NCBI GenBank assembly: GCA_036925085.1
Contig: JAUPFP010000067.1
Coordinates: 310,001 to 374,000, forward strand
Source: Brachycybe producta
Lineage: Eukaryota; Arthropoda; Diplopoda; Playtdesmida; Andrognathidae
DNA length: 64,000 bases
Direction: 5' to 3'
A program made the translations under genes and the position numbers. Shown here piece by piece: positions 35,601-47,156 of the stretch. The notes under the pieces were generated by a model. That model saw only the letters and a program-made list of their open reading frames with translations. It had not been told where the DNA came from and made no database searches. Each line of letters begins with the position of its first letter. Position 1 is the first letter of the stretch.

Positions 35601-38600
35601 ATGGGGTGATTAATTAATTACACCGTGTAATTAATTAAATGGGGATTAACTTATTGAAATGCGTTGGTAATAATGGGAGGGGGGCCTGTAACAACTTAAA
35701 ACCTTAATAAACGCATTAAAAATTGCGTTTGTTTAAAGTTTTACAGAAGAAAAAAAAATGGAAACTGTTCACAGTTTGAAACAAAAAAAACTTTTATAAT
35801 ATTTTTTTTTAGAACAGAAAAATTTAATATTTTTATATAATGTTTTATAAATTTAATTGTTAATTTTAATTGTTTAATTTTCATAATTGAAAATTTCAAC
35901 GTGTTGATTCAAAGGATTAAAAAAAATCTGTTCCTTTGTTTTTATAAATCAAATATAATGAATTACCAATTGATTTGCATTAGTAAATAATAATTATTTA
36001 TTATAATTATTTGGTGGTCGTGTGTGTGTTTGAAAGGGGGGGGGGGCTGGAGGTTCATAATGATAATTATTAGCATAAATATTACTCATTAACGTGAACG
36101 TTGTTGCTTTTCAAAGAATTCCAAACGGAGGCAAAAATTACCATATTAAAGTAAAAGTAAAAATTATCAGATATTAATATCAATGTCGTACAATTGACAT
36201 AATTTATAAGATAACTAATTAATATATTGTTTTTTTTTTTACAAAACTGACAAGTACGAGCGTATTAATTATTTCTCTAATAATTAAAATTAATAATCAA
36301 AAATCGATAAAGTCATTAAGGATTAATTTAATATTATTAAAATTACTTATTTAATTTAATTTTTTATATATATATATTAATTATCTAAGTTTTATTGCCA
36401 TATATTTCTATAAAAGGCCACTTACGAGGCTAGGCTTAATCTCACTCGTTTTAATTTACAGTTACTGAGTTAACTGTTAAATTACGGTACGAAAAGTAAA
36501 TACTTGTATTGAATTTTTCTCGAATGAAAATTTCACACAAAATGACTACTTTTTCGTTCAGTGTAAACGAGTCTTTGGTAATTAAATTGGCTTCTTTTAT
36601 TAATAAGGCTTTAAAAGCCGTAATTAATGTAAAATTTTAAATAATAGAGAAGTGACATCTTCCAAGTCTAAAAGCGTGGAAGCTTCGTAACTTTTTTTAA
36701 TTTAGTATTTATGATAAGAGTGGACCCTAAATAGAGGCTAACATAATTAACTAATTTATATAAAATTTAACAAATACCTATTTTTACTTCTAAATTAATT
36801 AACTTGAATAAATTCGCTATAAATCAATAATTTTACGAATAAGTAAATGCAATTAAAATAAATTTTATTAATTTCATTCAGTATTTGGATGTTTCTTTTA
36901 TTAAGTTTTGATTGAGTCAAAAAGTTGTTTGCTGATGAAACTTTTTGAACATTTTTAGTTGCATGTTGTCAAAAAAAAAAAGCTCGTAAAAATAAACTAA
37001 ATAAGGGGATTTCAGTCCCTGAAAGTTAGTTATAGTCTAACGGACGACTCAAACGAAAGTTATTCGATTCGTTACGATCCTCAGTACATATGTAGACTAG
37101 AATTCTCCTTTGAAACAGTCTTTCCAAGTCCGATTAAGTTACTCGTAAAAATGAAAAACACCGATAAAACCATTTTCCTTCCTTTAATTCCTTCGTATTT
37201 TTTTTTCTTCTATGTCGATTTGATTTAGCAGCTGTCCATGTACTGACCGAAAGCGCTGGATTCATGGATGCTCTGGTTGCAACTCCGTCACAACCGATCC
37301 GTAAAAAGAAGAAACTGGCACCCGGAAAATCACCACCCACGCCAACAACTCCACCATCTCCAGTAACTGTTGCTCCGAAATTACAAGTCAGTTTAATTAA
37401 TTATCAAATTTAGTTGAAGTTTGTTGTTTCGAAAGTTGTGTCTTTATCCCGCCATTTCGTGGATTTTTTTTTTCTTTACTGTTTCCTTACAGTTTTATAA
37501 AGATACATTAGAAACCAACGAAGAGATTGTAAATGGAGACGATAAAGGAGCTGCTGTTGCTGCTACGGATTCCGACGAGATTAATCAGTCTAATGCCGAG
37601 GAAGAGGGAACGACGACTTCGATAACTGACAACATCGATCGAAGTGAAGAAACTTTAACGCCAGCTTGTAAGTTGCTTCGTTTGAGTTCAGTTTTCTGTT
37701 TTTTTTTTTTTTTCAAAAATCGTGGCATGATATAGTAGATTTTTTAAGATATTTTTTAAAAAAATGATTTACTTTAAAATATCTCGATAATTTATTACTT
37801 TAAAGATGTTTTCAGACTCCGGTTATTCTGAAATTTCAGAAGAGCAACATGGAGTAGAAATTTAAAGTTTGTTCAAAACTAGAACGGTAGCTGAATCACT
37901 TACTGGTATTTTATGTCGATATCTTTCAAAATAAACTTTTTATAGACAAGAATTATCCAGATTTTTAAATAAAATTTCTTCTTCAACATTGAGTCATTTT
38001 TGAACTCAAAAAAGCTTATTTTAAAAGATCTCAACCATGAAAATACCCTGAAGTGATTGAGTTACTCTTCTAGTTTCCAAAATACTTCTACGTTTATCTG
38101 AATTTTGCTCTTCTGAAAGACAGAATAACCGGTGTTCGAGAGGCGTTTACTCTTTTAAAAAAGCACCTTGAAATAGAAAAGCCTCTCGAACTCTTCAGGA
38201 AGAAAACTTGAAAGTGTTTTAGAAACTAGAACAGTAGCTGGATCACTTAAGATTATTTTTCACGTTGCTATATTTCAAAATAAACTATTTGTATGCTTAA
38301 AGTTGAGCCATTTTCTGAAATTGATATAAAAAAAGTTTATTTTAAAAGATATCAACAATGAAAATACCCTTAAGTGATTGAGTTGCCCTTCCAGTTTTTA
38401 AAATACTTTCAAGTTTCTCTTCATTTTGCGCCTGAATGACGCAATAAACAAAGAGTTCGGAGAAGAGTTTACACTTTAAAAGCGCCTTAAATGATGTCAA
38501 TAATTTATAACTAAAGAAGTTTCAATTTCTTTTCAGCACCGGATGCAAAAGCAGATGCTCAAACTAAGGAACGGCGAGAATCATCTTCGAGTCTCACGTC

Positions 38601-41600
38601 GATCCGTAAGAAGAAGAAGCGGAAAAGTGTTTCGTGGGCCGAAGAATCCAACCTGAAGCAGATTCACTACTTCGAAATGGACGAAACGGAAAGAGGTAAA
38701 AAGATGTCTTTTAAAGGCTAACCGGTTTTGGTTACAAATTGACTTTCGTTCTGAGCCAAGTTTCTTTGTAAAATGTTAACAGTTAACGTCAACAACGTCA
38801 AGAACTTTGGTGACATGAAGACTTTGGAAAGGTTAAATGAACGTCAAATGGTCGAATCGACGAGAAGAAGAATGGACGATGATCACGATCATCGAATGGC
38901 CGTTAGTTTTCATATGTTTCCCCATTTCAGTCTCGCATTAAGCTGATTTTAAAAGTGGAAACGCCTCTCAAACTATTGATTCATCTCCAAAACTTGAAAG
39001 TATTTTAGAAACTAGAAGGGTAGCTCAATCACTTAATAGTAATTTTCATATATCTTTTGAAATAAACTTTTTATTAACAAAAATTAGAAAAATAAACATG
39101 AAAAATAGCCTTGAGGGAATTGAGCTACCCTTCTAGTTTCTAAAACACTTCCAAGTTTCTGCTTAATTTATCTTCTAGTTTCTAAAACACTTCCAAGTTT
39201 CTCTTAATTTTGCTCTTCTGAAAAGCCGGGTATTCATCAAAATAGCAAGCACCAGCAAACATTTGCTCGTGCTCACCGATGTTTGCTCGTGTTCTCTTGT
39301 AATGCTCACTTTGCACATTCATATCGGAGCGAGTATGTTCATGTTCGCAGATGGGATCATCGTTTACAGCGAGCACAAACTGCTGCAACTGCCATCCACC
39401 CAATCTTACTTTTTAACATGAGCGAGCGAATGTTTGCTCGCTCGCTAACTGGTACTTATCGTACGATTATTGGATGAGAATGCTCGCTCGCTCGCTCTTG
39501 TTTCTTTTTTTTTGGTGAATACCTGGCTAAAGACAGAATAACTAGAGTTTGAGGGGAGTCAACACTTTCCTGCGTCCAAAAAAACCCGATTTCCATTCTT
39601 TTTGTTTATCGTTTGCTGTTGCATTTTTTTTTTACTGCAGTGGCTGTTGGTTCCCGTCGACATGCCACCGCTACTAATCGTTCCAGGAGCAAACAGTTTG
39701 GAACGAGACATTCAGAAACAACGAGAAGAAAGCGTTCTTCAAGAAATCTTCTTTTCCAAAGAATCGTAAGTTAAAGAAATGAGACAAAAAAACAAGAAAC
39801 ATCTCATTTTTATTGTCTCTTTTTTTTCTCGTAAGGATTCCGGATGCTCCTCATGAACCCGATCCAGAGTTCTTCGATCCAGAAGAACCGAAAATCATTC
39901 CACTCGAAGACGTAACTTTCATTGAATCGTCTCTTCATCGTCTGAGTTTTGAGAAAATTAACAAAAGTGTTTTTGTTTTGTTTATTTTCTAGGAAAATAA
40001 TCCGGATGCTGTTGTCGATTACTCGACGATGGAACCTCCGGCTCCGGTGACGTCACTGCCAGCGGCTCTTTCAAATTTAGTCATGTCTCTTTCCGGAAAG
40101 ACGACGGGATTCGGTTCTTCAACAGATGGAGAGGTAAGAAAAGATTCGTTTTGCGCGATCGGCACATTTAATACGGAAAGTTACTCAAGATGGCGAACTT
40201 TGTTAAGAAAATTACCTTTAAGGTGGTTTTTAAAGTGTAAACGCCCCTCCCCCCCCCCTCAAACTCTTGGGACCCTATTCAGAGGGTTCAAGTGTTGTGT
40301 ATTCTTCTTCTCAAATTTCGGCCAAGTATATTTACTTGTGAGCCATCTTAAGTAACTTTCGGTACTGTCCGATTAATCACGAGATGGACCCGATGAGCAA
40401 CAAAATTTAACATTGTTTTTTCTTTCGTCACCTTTTCAGCCTAACACCAATTCGAAAGACGGTAGGTTGACATTTTTACAATCTACGAAGACTCTTTTAA
40501 TCCGGTTTCAACCGATCTAACTCATTTTTCTCGCTTATCTCTTTCTTTTCATAATCTGTAGTCAAGATCCCGGGTCTCGGAGAACTTCCACCGATGCCCC
40601 ACGGTCCACCGGCCTACGATCCAATGGGATTTCCCATGGGTCCAATGGGCCCCATGGGAATGGGTCCAACTTTTTACAACGGACCGAGAGGACCGATGCC
40701 AGGCCCACACCCTCCTTACGGTTACCCTCAAGGTGGTCCCATGATGAGGCATCACGGTCCAATGCGTGGAGGTCCCACAAGAGGGAACCCTTACACGAGA
40801 GGAGGAAATGGACCTAACCACCAATGGGGAAACGGTGGTGGAGGAGGCAGAGATGGAGGAAGCAACAGAGGTGAAAACTCTTATAGAAATGTTCGACACA
40901 GAGATAGGGAGGGAACGCGAAGTAGGTTTAACGACCATAACGGTAGAAATAAGAATTGCGATAGTCCACGAAAGCGGTTCTCGAATCGCACAAATAACAT
41001 TGCTTACGAAGATAACGAAAGGAATCGGAATCTTAAGAAGTTATGGAGAGAAAAAAGAAAAGACTAGAAGGTGGGGGGTTAGCATAGGACAACAATGCAT
41101 GGGGAGGACGCTAGGTGGCGCAAGTTCCTATATTTTCGTAGTCAGGCACCCATTTTCATTTCATCACGTGACAGCTGATTACGTGATAAGATGGGGGACC
41201 ATACTTTTTTTTTTACATATTAATTTTGCATACAGTTCCATGTAATCAGTTGTCACGTGATCAAACGAACATGGCTGCTTTTACCTAACTTTTTTATGAG
41301 GAGAACCTTGGTTTGTCCTTAGTTTTAAATCATTTTTTTGTTGTACATTCATCACTATTGCATATTCCAAAATATATATTTAAAAGATTTTTTTATAATA
41401 TATAAGTATTTATGATGATCGCCAGGTGGTGCTCTAGATTCGAGTCATTAAACTAATTATCAGTTTCTTATCTTTTGTCATTGTGATCGATTTTATTTAT
41501 TCATTTTCTCTCTTCAAATGACTTATTCTTATAAATCAGGGTATTTTACAAAGCATAATAGAATATTGTGGTTAATTATTGATTATTAGGGTTCTGATTT

Positions 41601-43014
41601 TTATGCAATATCAAGTAAATGTTTCTCAATCTGTGGCCCAAGTGCCAATTGTTGAAGTAACAATCCTACCAACAATTATGTTTTTTTTTTCAATAAAAAA
41701 ACACTGGTTAGAGGCTAGAACTCTAGTTTACAAGTGATAGTAACCAGATATCTAGCCTCTAACCAGCCTTTTAATTTTAAAAAAAACCATAATTGCAATT
41801 ACTCTAATGATGATGATTATTTCACAATTGGCACTTGGGCCACAAATTGAGAAACATTCCGGTTGATATTGCATCAAAATCCGAACCCCTATTTATTATA
41901 AACTGGGCTGAAACTAATAGATTAAATGACGTCACTTCATTATGAATGTGCTGAATAAAGGTTTTTTTGCGCATGTGCGTTTATGGCAAAAGTGACGTCA
42001 CAGTAATAGTTTGATGACGTCACTAAAGTTATATACGTCATAATGTTCTTGTTCAAATGGGGTGCTTTTTTCTGGTAACTTAACCTTTTTTTCTTCTTAT
42101 GAACTTGCGGTAAGGATTTTGTGAAGTATGAGACACCGTTCATATCAAACATGTGCCGGCTTTTTTCTCCTTTAAATGTAATTTTGATATGAATGGCGCC
42201 TCATAGACGACAAATTCCAGTAGCTGCTTTCAAAATGACCAATAAAACCGATTTAAAAAAAAAACCATCGCGAGACAGTAGAGCGCACGTGCTTGGCGGC
42301 CACGTGCGATCTGAACTATTTTTTTTTGGGATGAAGTTGTATATACAGGGTGTAACAAAAGTATAGTGACGAAAAGAAGAAAAATCTAGATTGAATGATT
42401 GCATAAGTTTTTTTTTTTTAAAAACATCAATTTTTCAACTTTATTTCAAAGAAATTAACACGAAAAATTTATTTTCAATGATTTATCACGACTAAATGAC
42501 AATCCTAAATTTTACAATGAACCCCTATGACGTCACAAGCCTTCTCTTCCAAATGAGGCAACTAATTAGTCTCATATCTATAAAAACGGACTTTTGTTAC
42601 ACCCTGTACATCAACATGTGTTTTTTTTTTTTTTTTTTTAAATCTTGATTGTATCACTTGTGACGTCACCTCCATAGATATCTATGAAATCTGTGACGTC
42701 ACAGGCGACGTAACGGGAATGCCTGATAAACGGAATGAGTTTAAAAACGTGCAAATAATTATTGACCCCTGATTTTTTTGTGTGACAGTTTTTGTATTTC
42801 ACTTTTTCTTCATAAATGAGATAATTTAATTTGTCTTTTGTTTTGTAAATTAGGATATCGAGGTGGTAACCGAGGAGAAGGGCGAGATGGTGGCGGCGGC
42901 GGCGGCAATCGAGGTCCACCGCGTACAACTTGTCGTCATTTTATGGCTGGAAGTTGTAAATACCAAGAAAATTGTACATTTCTTCATCCTGGTATCAATG
43001 GACCCATGTTATAA
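29638..43014 (+). CDS. PPP1R10: PP1 nuclear targeting subunit PNUTS
   Basis: Sixteen coding exons give 880 residues. Coordinates: 29638-29640 (ATG only, end of exon 29593-29640), 29714-29811, 31280-31366, 31434-31618, 31695-32298, 33859-34079, 37229-37386, 37493-37667, 38537-38695, 38783-38901, 39641-39765, 39836-39911, 39993-40133, 40440-40461, 40562-40870, 42854-43014. Residues 1-140 match the TFIIS-N-like domain ([52 protein letters not shown]). [10 protein letters not shown] near residue 540 is the RVxF-type PP1-binding motif. [39 protein letters not shown] and a Gly/Pro/Met-rich region follow. A CCCH finger, [19 protein letters not shown], closes the protein. PNUTS holds PP1 on chromatin and aids RNA polymerase II termination (family knowledge). 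An alternative ending is described at 40871-41067. Confidence 0.93.
30322..30405. repeat. Foldback in PPP1R10 intron
   Basis: AATCGTTCGATTATTGATCC...GAATCAATAATCGAACGAAT around a 35-base loop. Confidence 0.7.
32385..32480. repeat. Solo copy of the family C core
   Basis: AGTCAAAGAACCTGGTTAGA then GGCTAGAGTTTTAG on the left; AGCCTCTAATCAGGTTCTTT on the right. The same unit appears at 63850-63960. Confidence 0.7.
32665..32835. repeat. MITE family A, mostly left arm
   Basis: TTTTAGAAACTAGAAGGGTA then GATATCTTTCAAAATAAAC; the inner right arm AATTTTATTTTGAAATATAT is present but the outer right arm is lost. Confidence 0.7.
32962..33072. repeat. Foldback with TTCCGATATTTATCG arms
   Basis: CATTCCGATATTTATCGATT then CAGCAAGTGTGA on the left; TCACACTGGTAGATAAATCG then GAATAACGGAATG on the right. 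It contains a TGACGTCA. Confidence 0.65.
33216..33333. repeat. Foldback with TAGTTGGGAAGGTCTCG arms
   Basis: TAGTTGGGAAGGTCTCGAGA on the left and CCGAGACCTTCCCAACTA on the right, with a GC-rich centre. It lies in a PPP1R10 intron. Confidence 0.8.
35570..35645. repeat. AT-rich hairpin in PPP1R10 intron
   Basis: TTAATTAAACACGGTGTACG...TTACACCGTGTAATTAATTA. Short palindrome. Confidence 0.55.
37840..38160. repeat. MITE family A copy
   Basis: AGTTTGTTCAAAACTAGAAC...GTTACTCTTCTAGTTTCCAA and outer end GGTGTTCGAGAGGCGTTTAC. One of two tandemly placed copies in one PPP1R10 intron. Confidence 0.8.
38180..38470. repeat. MITE family A copy near a splice acceptor
   Basis: GCCTCTCGAACTCTTCAGGA...TTGCCCTTCCAGTTTTTAAA and TTCGGAGAAGAG. 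Its end lies about 65 bases before the exon at 38537. Confidence 0.8.
38930..39225. repeat. MITE family A copy with duplicated right end
   Basis: ACGCCTCTCAAACTATTGAT on the left, TACCCTTCTAGTTTCTAAAA on the right; the segment TCTAGTTTCTAAAACACTTC occurs twice in a row (about 39131 and 39174). Confidence 0.75.
39227..39535. repeat. Foldback with GGTATTCACC ends, GCTCG-rich
   Basis: GCCGGGTATTCATCAAAATA on the left, TTTGGTGAATACCTGGC on the right. Inside are many GCTCGCTCGC / GAGCGAGC and TTTGCTCGTG units. Sits directly next to the family A copy. Confidence 0.75.
40871..41067 (+). CDS. Alternative C-terminal extension of PPP1R10
   Basis: If the intron after 40870 is kept, the frame stays open for 65 codons ([19 protein letters not shown]..., ending WREKRKD) to TAG 41065-41067. 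The stretch is rich in Arg, Asn and Ser and looks like RNA-binding low-complexity protein, unlike random intron. This form would lack the CCCH zinc finger. Confidence 0.45.
41150..41270. repeat. Small palindrome with CACGTG and CAGCTG
   Basis: ATCACGTGACAGCTGATTAC on the left and TAATCAGTTGTCACGTGATC on the right, 3' of the alternative PPP1R10 stop. Confidence 0.6.
41588..41889. repeat. Foldback MITE family C copy
   Basis: GGGTTCTGATTTTTATGCAA...TTGCATCAAAATCCGAACCC with inner core GGTTAGAGGCTAGAACTCTA...TCTAGCCTCTAACCAG. In the last PPP1R10 intron. Confidence 0.85.
42346..42606. mobile_element. Tc1/mariner-type MITE
   Basis: Terminal inverted repeats CAGGGTGTAACAAAAGT and ACTTTTGTTACACCCTG, flanked by TA on both sides, 261 bases, with no coding frame. 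The end sequence and TA target are typical of Tc1/mariner-derived non-autonomous elements. Confidence 0.8.
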
Positions 43015-43430
43015 CATTGAATACTGTTTGCATGTTTGTGTATATTATAATAATTTAGTATAAGATAATGAACTTTTTCCTATTTCCAATCAATTCAGTG
43101 CAATTGTTTCCATTTTTCATTCAAGAAATTCATAATTTTGCATATTTTTTTTTTGTAAATAAAAATGATGAAATGGTAATTTAAACGTTAAAAACTTTTT
43201 TTGAAAGTGTGTGTGAAGTTACACAATAATAAAAAGTTTCTCATTTATGTTTATATAATTGTATAAAAAAAAGTTACATGTGTTTTAAGTTATCAAATAC
43301 TAAGAAATTTTGCATTTAATTTTGTTTTTTGCAATTTATTGTACTGATTAAATTGTGGATTAATAAAAAAACAAACAAAGACACATGCGTTACTACGATA
43401 TAAAAAAAATTGTCGGCCTAATTTGCATGT
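43015..43430. other. PPP1R10 3' UTR and convergent spacer
   Basis: AATAAA hexamers at about 43157, 43229 and 43361 could each end PPP1R10 transcripts. No other feature. Confidence 0.55.
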
Positions 43431-43915
43431 TTATGCAAATGAACTTTGCAACAGGACAAACATTTCTGAAAATTCCTGACAAGAATTCGAGTGCAAACGA
43501 AAGCAAAACAAAAAGTTATCAAAATAATTATATTCTCTTACCTTTTGCTTTTCAGTAGACAACTTTCTTGATAACGTCATCGACGGTGACCACGTTGTCG
43601 AACACGCGATGTTTTTTTTTCTTCCCGCGTTTAGAAAATGAACTTGAACCTCCATAGCATATTCATTGCAGATTACAGCTCCATCTAGTGTTCAAACAGA
43701 AATAATTACTGACACTAAATTATAAATAACAATGCAATAATAAAAGTATGCTACAAATAATACAATACACACAAACTTAACATTTGCTAATTTTAACAAC
43801 AAAATCATTAAAAAAAAAAATACTTACGGAAGCTGTCAATAACAATCAAGTCTTGCAAGCCGCAAAACGCACGTGACAGCTCCACATGGCACATTAATGT
43901 TGTAACCAATTCCAT
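43431..43915 (-). CDS. Tentative small gene, unrecognised
   Basis: Exons 43915-43828, 43684-43542 and 43475-43431 can be joined with proper splice sites into 91 residues (MELVTTLMCHVELSRAFCGL..., ending LLQSSFA). The middle exon also reads well in another frame, SSSFSKRGKKKKHRVFDNVV then TVDDVIKKVVY and stop, which looks more like a real basic C terminus but needs an acceptor without a pyrimidine tract. I do not recognise either product. It is divergent from SLC39A7, with a possible leader exon end at 43969. Confidence 0.3.
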
Positions 43916-43969
43916 TTTTTTGTAACCGGTTACTGACACTGCCAGTGTTGCCTTCTCATATATTAATTT

Positions 43970-44649
43970 CTAAAAGAAACAAACAAATTTAAGAAAACTA
44001 AAAAGGACGCTTGATTTTTATAAAAAACTTCCTCATTTTTAAAACGTTCTTCCCTTATATGAATAACTTATAATTTAATACACGAAAAATGAATTTATGT
44101 TAGGCTGTATTTGTACATGATGCTCAAATAAGGTTATGAAGCAATACAAGAAAAGAAACAAAATGTAGTAATATGGCGACTAAAACACATAAAATCTATG
44201 TATTTATGGCGCCATTTGCGAACTTAATTTGAATTCAAATATATGACGTCATTTCAGTTATATTTCTTTGCGCGCTGCCAACATTGTAGGATGTTTCTTT
44301 TTGTCAATCCCCCCCCCCCCCTTTCTTTATTCCAAACTCGTCCCAGTCTCCTATACCAGGTCATGTTCTAAGGTATGGGCGAAATGAGAAGAATAAAGAA
44401 CAGGCGTCACTCCTATATGTTAGAGGCTAGAGTAGGTGATGCTGCGTGATTACAAGAAACACCCTCACTTGTCTGTCATTTCTCACTTGACGTCAACGTG
44501 GCTTTCGAGCTACGAACTCATGCTTAGAGGTGATGATTGCTATTAATTACTGTTTAATTAATTATAGCATACATTTTTCGATACTATTTCATTTGAATAT
44601 ATTTTTTTAATTTCTTCCTCACCAGGAACCATTGAATTTTCGGCTTAAA
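43970..44649. promoter_or_regulatory. Shared upstream region of the small gene and SLC39A7
   Basis: Contains two TGACGTCA sites (44244, 44488), an ATATGGCG...GGCGCCAT motif at 44168-44220, a C-run, and an acceptor CACCAG|GAACC at 44625/44626 that opens the SLC39A7 coding exon. The first, untranslated exon is not located. Confidence 0.4.
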
Positions 44650-47156
44650 ATGAGGTTATTGTGGTCGTTTTTGTTTGTTGTTGCGTTGACAAGTGGGTGG
44701 ACACACGGACACAGCCACGGCGATCACGGACACAGTCACGGCGATCACGGACACAGCCACGGCGATCAGGAAAAGCCATCTTTCAAGTATTCTCGGGCAG
44801 CTAACGTCGAAAAGGATGCCGAAGAGATCAAGAGGTCAACGCCACCACCAGCACCTTCTTCGGATTCGGCGCCGCCTCCTCCTCCTCCTTCGCCGGAACC
44901 CGAGTTTAACCTCTGGGCTCAAGCGTTGAGTAGCACCCTCCTTATAAGTCTAGCGCCGTTCGTGATCCTCTTCTTCATTCCGCTTCACAATGCCAAAGAG
45001 CACGAGCCGCTACTCAAAGTGCTCCTCAGTTTCGCTTCGGGTGGACTCCTAGGAGACGCGTTCCTCCATCTCATTCCGCACGCGATCATGGCTCGAGCTA
45101 CTCCTTCTGGGTCGCGAGGGGCCGAAGAAGTGGACGGACATCACGGACACCAGCATCACGGTCACTCGCACGGAGGCAGCGGTGGTGGTGGTGATCATTT
45201 CGAAGGACATGATCTCAGTGTCGGTCTTTGGGTCTTAGGAGGAATCGTCGTGTTTCTCGTCGTTGAGAAGTTTGTTCGTATCGTCAAGGGTGAAGGTCAT
45301 TCTCACTCTCATGGACATTCTAAGGAGGCGGCGGCGGCCAAAAAGGACGATGGAAAACCTGCAAAGAAGAACAAGGAATCGAAAAAGAAGAGTATTACGA
45401 TAGCCTCCTCCTACATACTGTTGATTAAAGCATTCAGGCTACCCTTCTAGTTTCTAAAACCCTTTTCAATTTCTCCTTAATGTTTGCTCTTATGAAACGT
45501 GGAATAATAACTTGAGTTTAAAAAGAATCTTAAAATTCAGTTTGAAACTAGAAGAGTAAAAGAATTTGAAGATTCATCTGAAACTAGAAGAGCAAAAGAT
45601 TTAAAATTTAGTTTGAAACTAGAAGAGTAAAAGAATTTCAAAGATTCATCTGAAACTAGAAGAGTAAAAGATTTAAAATTCAGTTTGAAACTAGAAGAGT
45701 AAAAGAATTTCAAGATTCATTTGAAACTAGAAGGGTAAAATATTTTCAAGGATTCATCTGAATCTGGAAGAATAAAAGAATGTCAATATTTTATTTGAAA
45801 CTAGAAGAGCCAAAGAATTTCAAGATTCATTTGAAACTAGAAGAGGAAAAGATTTTTTAAAATTCAGTTTGAAACTGGAAGAGTAAAATTAATATTCATG
45901 AAAAAACCACAAATAGTTTATTTTAAAAGATATTGTAATGAAAAATTATGTATGCAAATTGTTTTACTCTTCTAGTTTCAACTGAATTCTTCATCTGTTG
46001 CCATTTTTTTCTATTCCTTTTTACAGATAATAATGACATCAAAGTGGCCGGATACTTGAACTTGGCTGCGGATTTCACGCATAATTTCACTGACGGTTTG
46101 GCGATCGGAGCTTCCTTTTTAGCAGGACAAAACATTGGGATCGTGACGACCGTCACGGTTCTTCTTCACGAGGTGCCGCATGAGATTGGCGACTTTGCCA
46201 TTCTCATTCAATCGGGATGCAGCAAGCGAAAGGTGGTCCTCCTAACATAAAACACATTAGTGACGTTTCTTATTTAAAAAATGGAATTTCATTGGATTTT
46301 CGGCATATTTTAATTTATAATTAAAGTTTAGAAAGCTGGGGGTTCAAAGTGTAAACTCCCTTTTGAACTGATTACTCTTATCTTTCAGGTGCAAAATTAA
46401 AGCAAAACTTGAAAATGTTTTTTTTTTTATAAACTAGAAGGGTAACTCAATCATTTAAGGCTATTTTCATGTTTGGTATATCTTTCAAAATAAACTTTTC
46501 AAGTGAGAGCAGACAACTTTTTTAGTGTTTGTTTATAAAAAAGTTCATTTTGAAAGATATCAACATGAAAATACTAAAACACTTTCTAGTTTTTCTTAAT
46601 TTTATTCCTGAAAGACAGAATAATCAAGAGTTCGAACATCAGATGTTCGTAAAACATCTTAAGGGTATTTTACTATTTTTATCTTTTAAAATAAACTTTT
46701 TCGTCAATTTGTTTTCATTTTTGGTCTATAAATAGTTTATTTTGAAAGATATCAACAGGAAAATACCTATTGAGCTACCCTTCTAGTTTCTAAAACAAGT
46801 TATGTTTTTCTCAAAGTTATCAAATCTAAGTGACATTTTGACGTGAAATCAAAGACTAAAAAATAGTGAATTACTTCTGCATGTTTTTTCTTCTTCTTCT
46901 GCAGGCGATTCTCTTGCAACTTCTAACCGCAGTCGGAGCTTTATCTGGAACCGTTTGTAGCCTATTGGCCAGCGATATCGGTACTGCTGCCACCGGTTGG
47001 ATCCTTCCATTTACGGCCGGTGGATTCATCTACATCGCGACCGTTTCAGTCATTCCCGAACTTCTACAGGACACTAAATTTTGGCAGTCACTCAAAGAAG
47101 TTGCCGCTTTGTTAGTCGGCGTATACATGATGGTCCTCATTGCAGATTATGAATGA
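44650..47156 (+). CDS. SLC39A7: ZIP zinc transporter, SLC39A7/KE4/Catsup type
   Basis: Three coding exons (44650-45391, 46027-46232, 46905-47156) give 399 residues. A signal peptide ([20 protein letters not shown]) is followed by three GHSHGDH repeats and a Pro-rich linker. Membrane segments follow ([36 protein letters not shown]), then a His-rich loop ([13 protein letters not shown]), [17 protein letters not shown], and a second Lys/His-rich loop. Zinc-site helices read [13 protein letters not shown] (about 266) and [17 protein letters not shown] (about 295), the LIV-1 subfamily signature. The last exon, [16 protein letters not shown]...[20 protein letters not shown], matches KE4 closely. 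KE4 proteins release zinc from the ER and Golgi to the cytosol (family knowledge). The annotated ATG is the first in frame after the acceptor. Slightly shorter than human (469) because loops are shorter. Confidence 0.93.
45530..45905. repeat. Tandem array of a MITE family A end
   Basis: About nine units of 36-46 bases with the core TTTGAAACTAGAAGAGTAAA plus AGATTCAT. The core is the CTAGAAG terminal motif of family A. The array fills the first intron of SLC39A7, flanked by family A right-arm pieces at 45435-45515 and 45910-45990. Confidence 0.85.
46340..46810. repeat. Two adjacent MITE family A copies
   Basis: First copy about 46340-46640 (AAACTAGAAGGGTAACTCAA...), second about 46640-46810 ending GAGCTACCCTTCTAGTTTCT. 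Together they make up most of the second SLC39A7 intron, ending about 95 bases before exon 3. Confidence 0.8.

Noticed and set aside
40549-40938. 129-codon minus-strand frame opposite PPP1R10
   Set aside because: Antisense shadow of the Gly/Pro/Met-rich exon 15.
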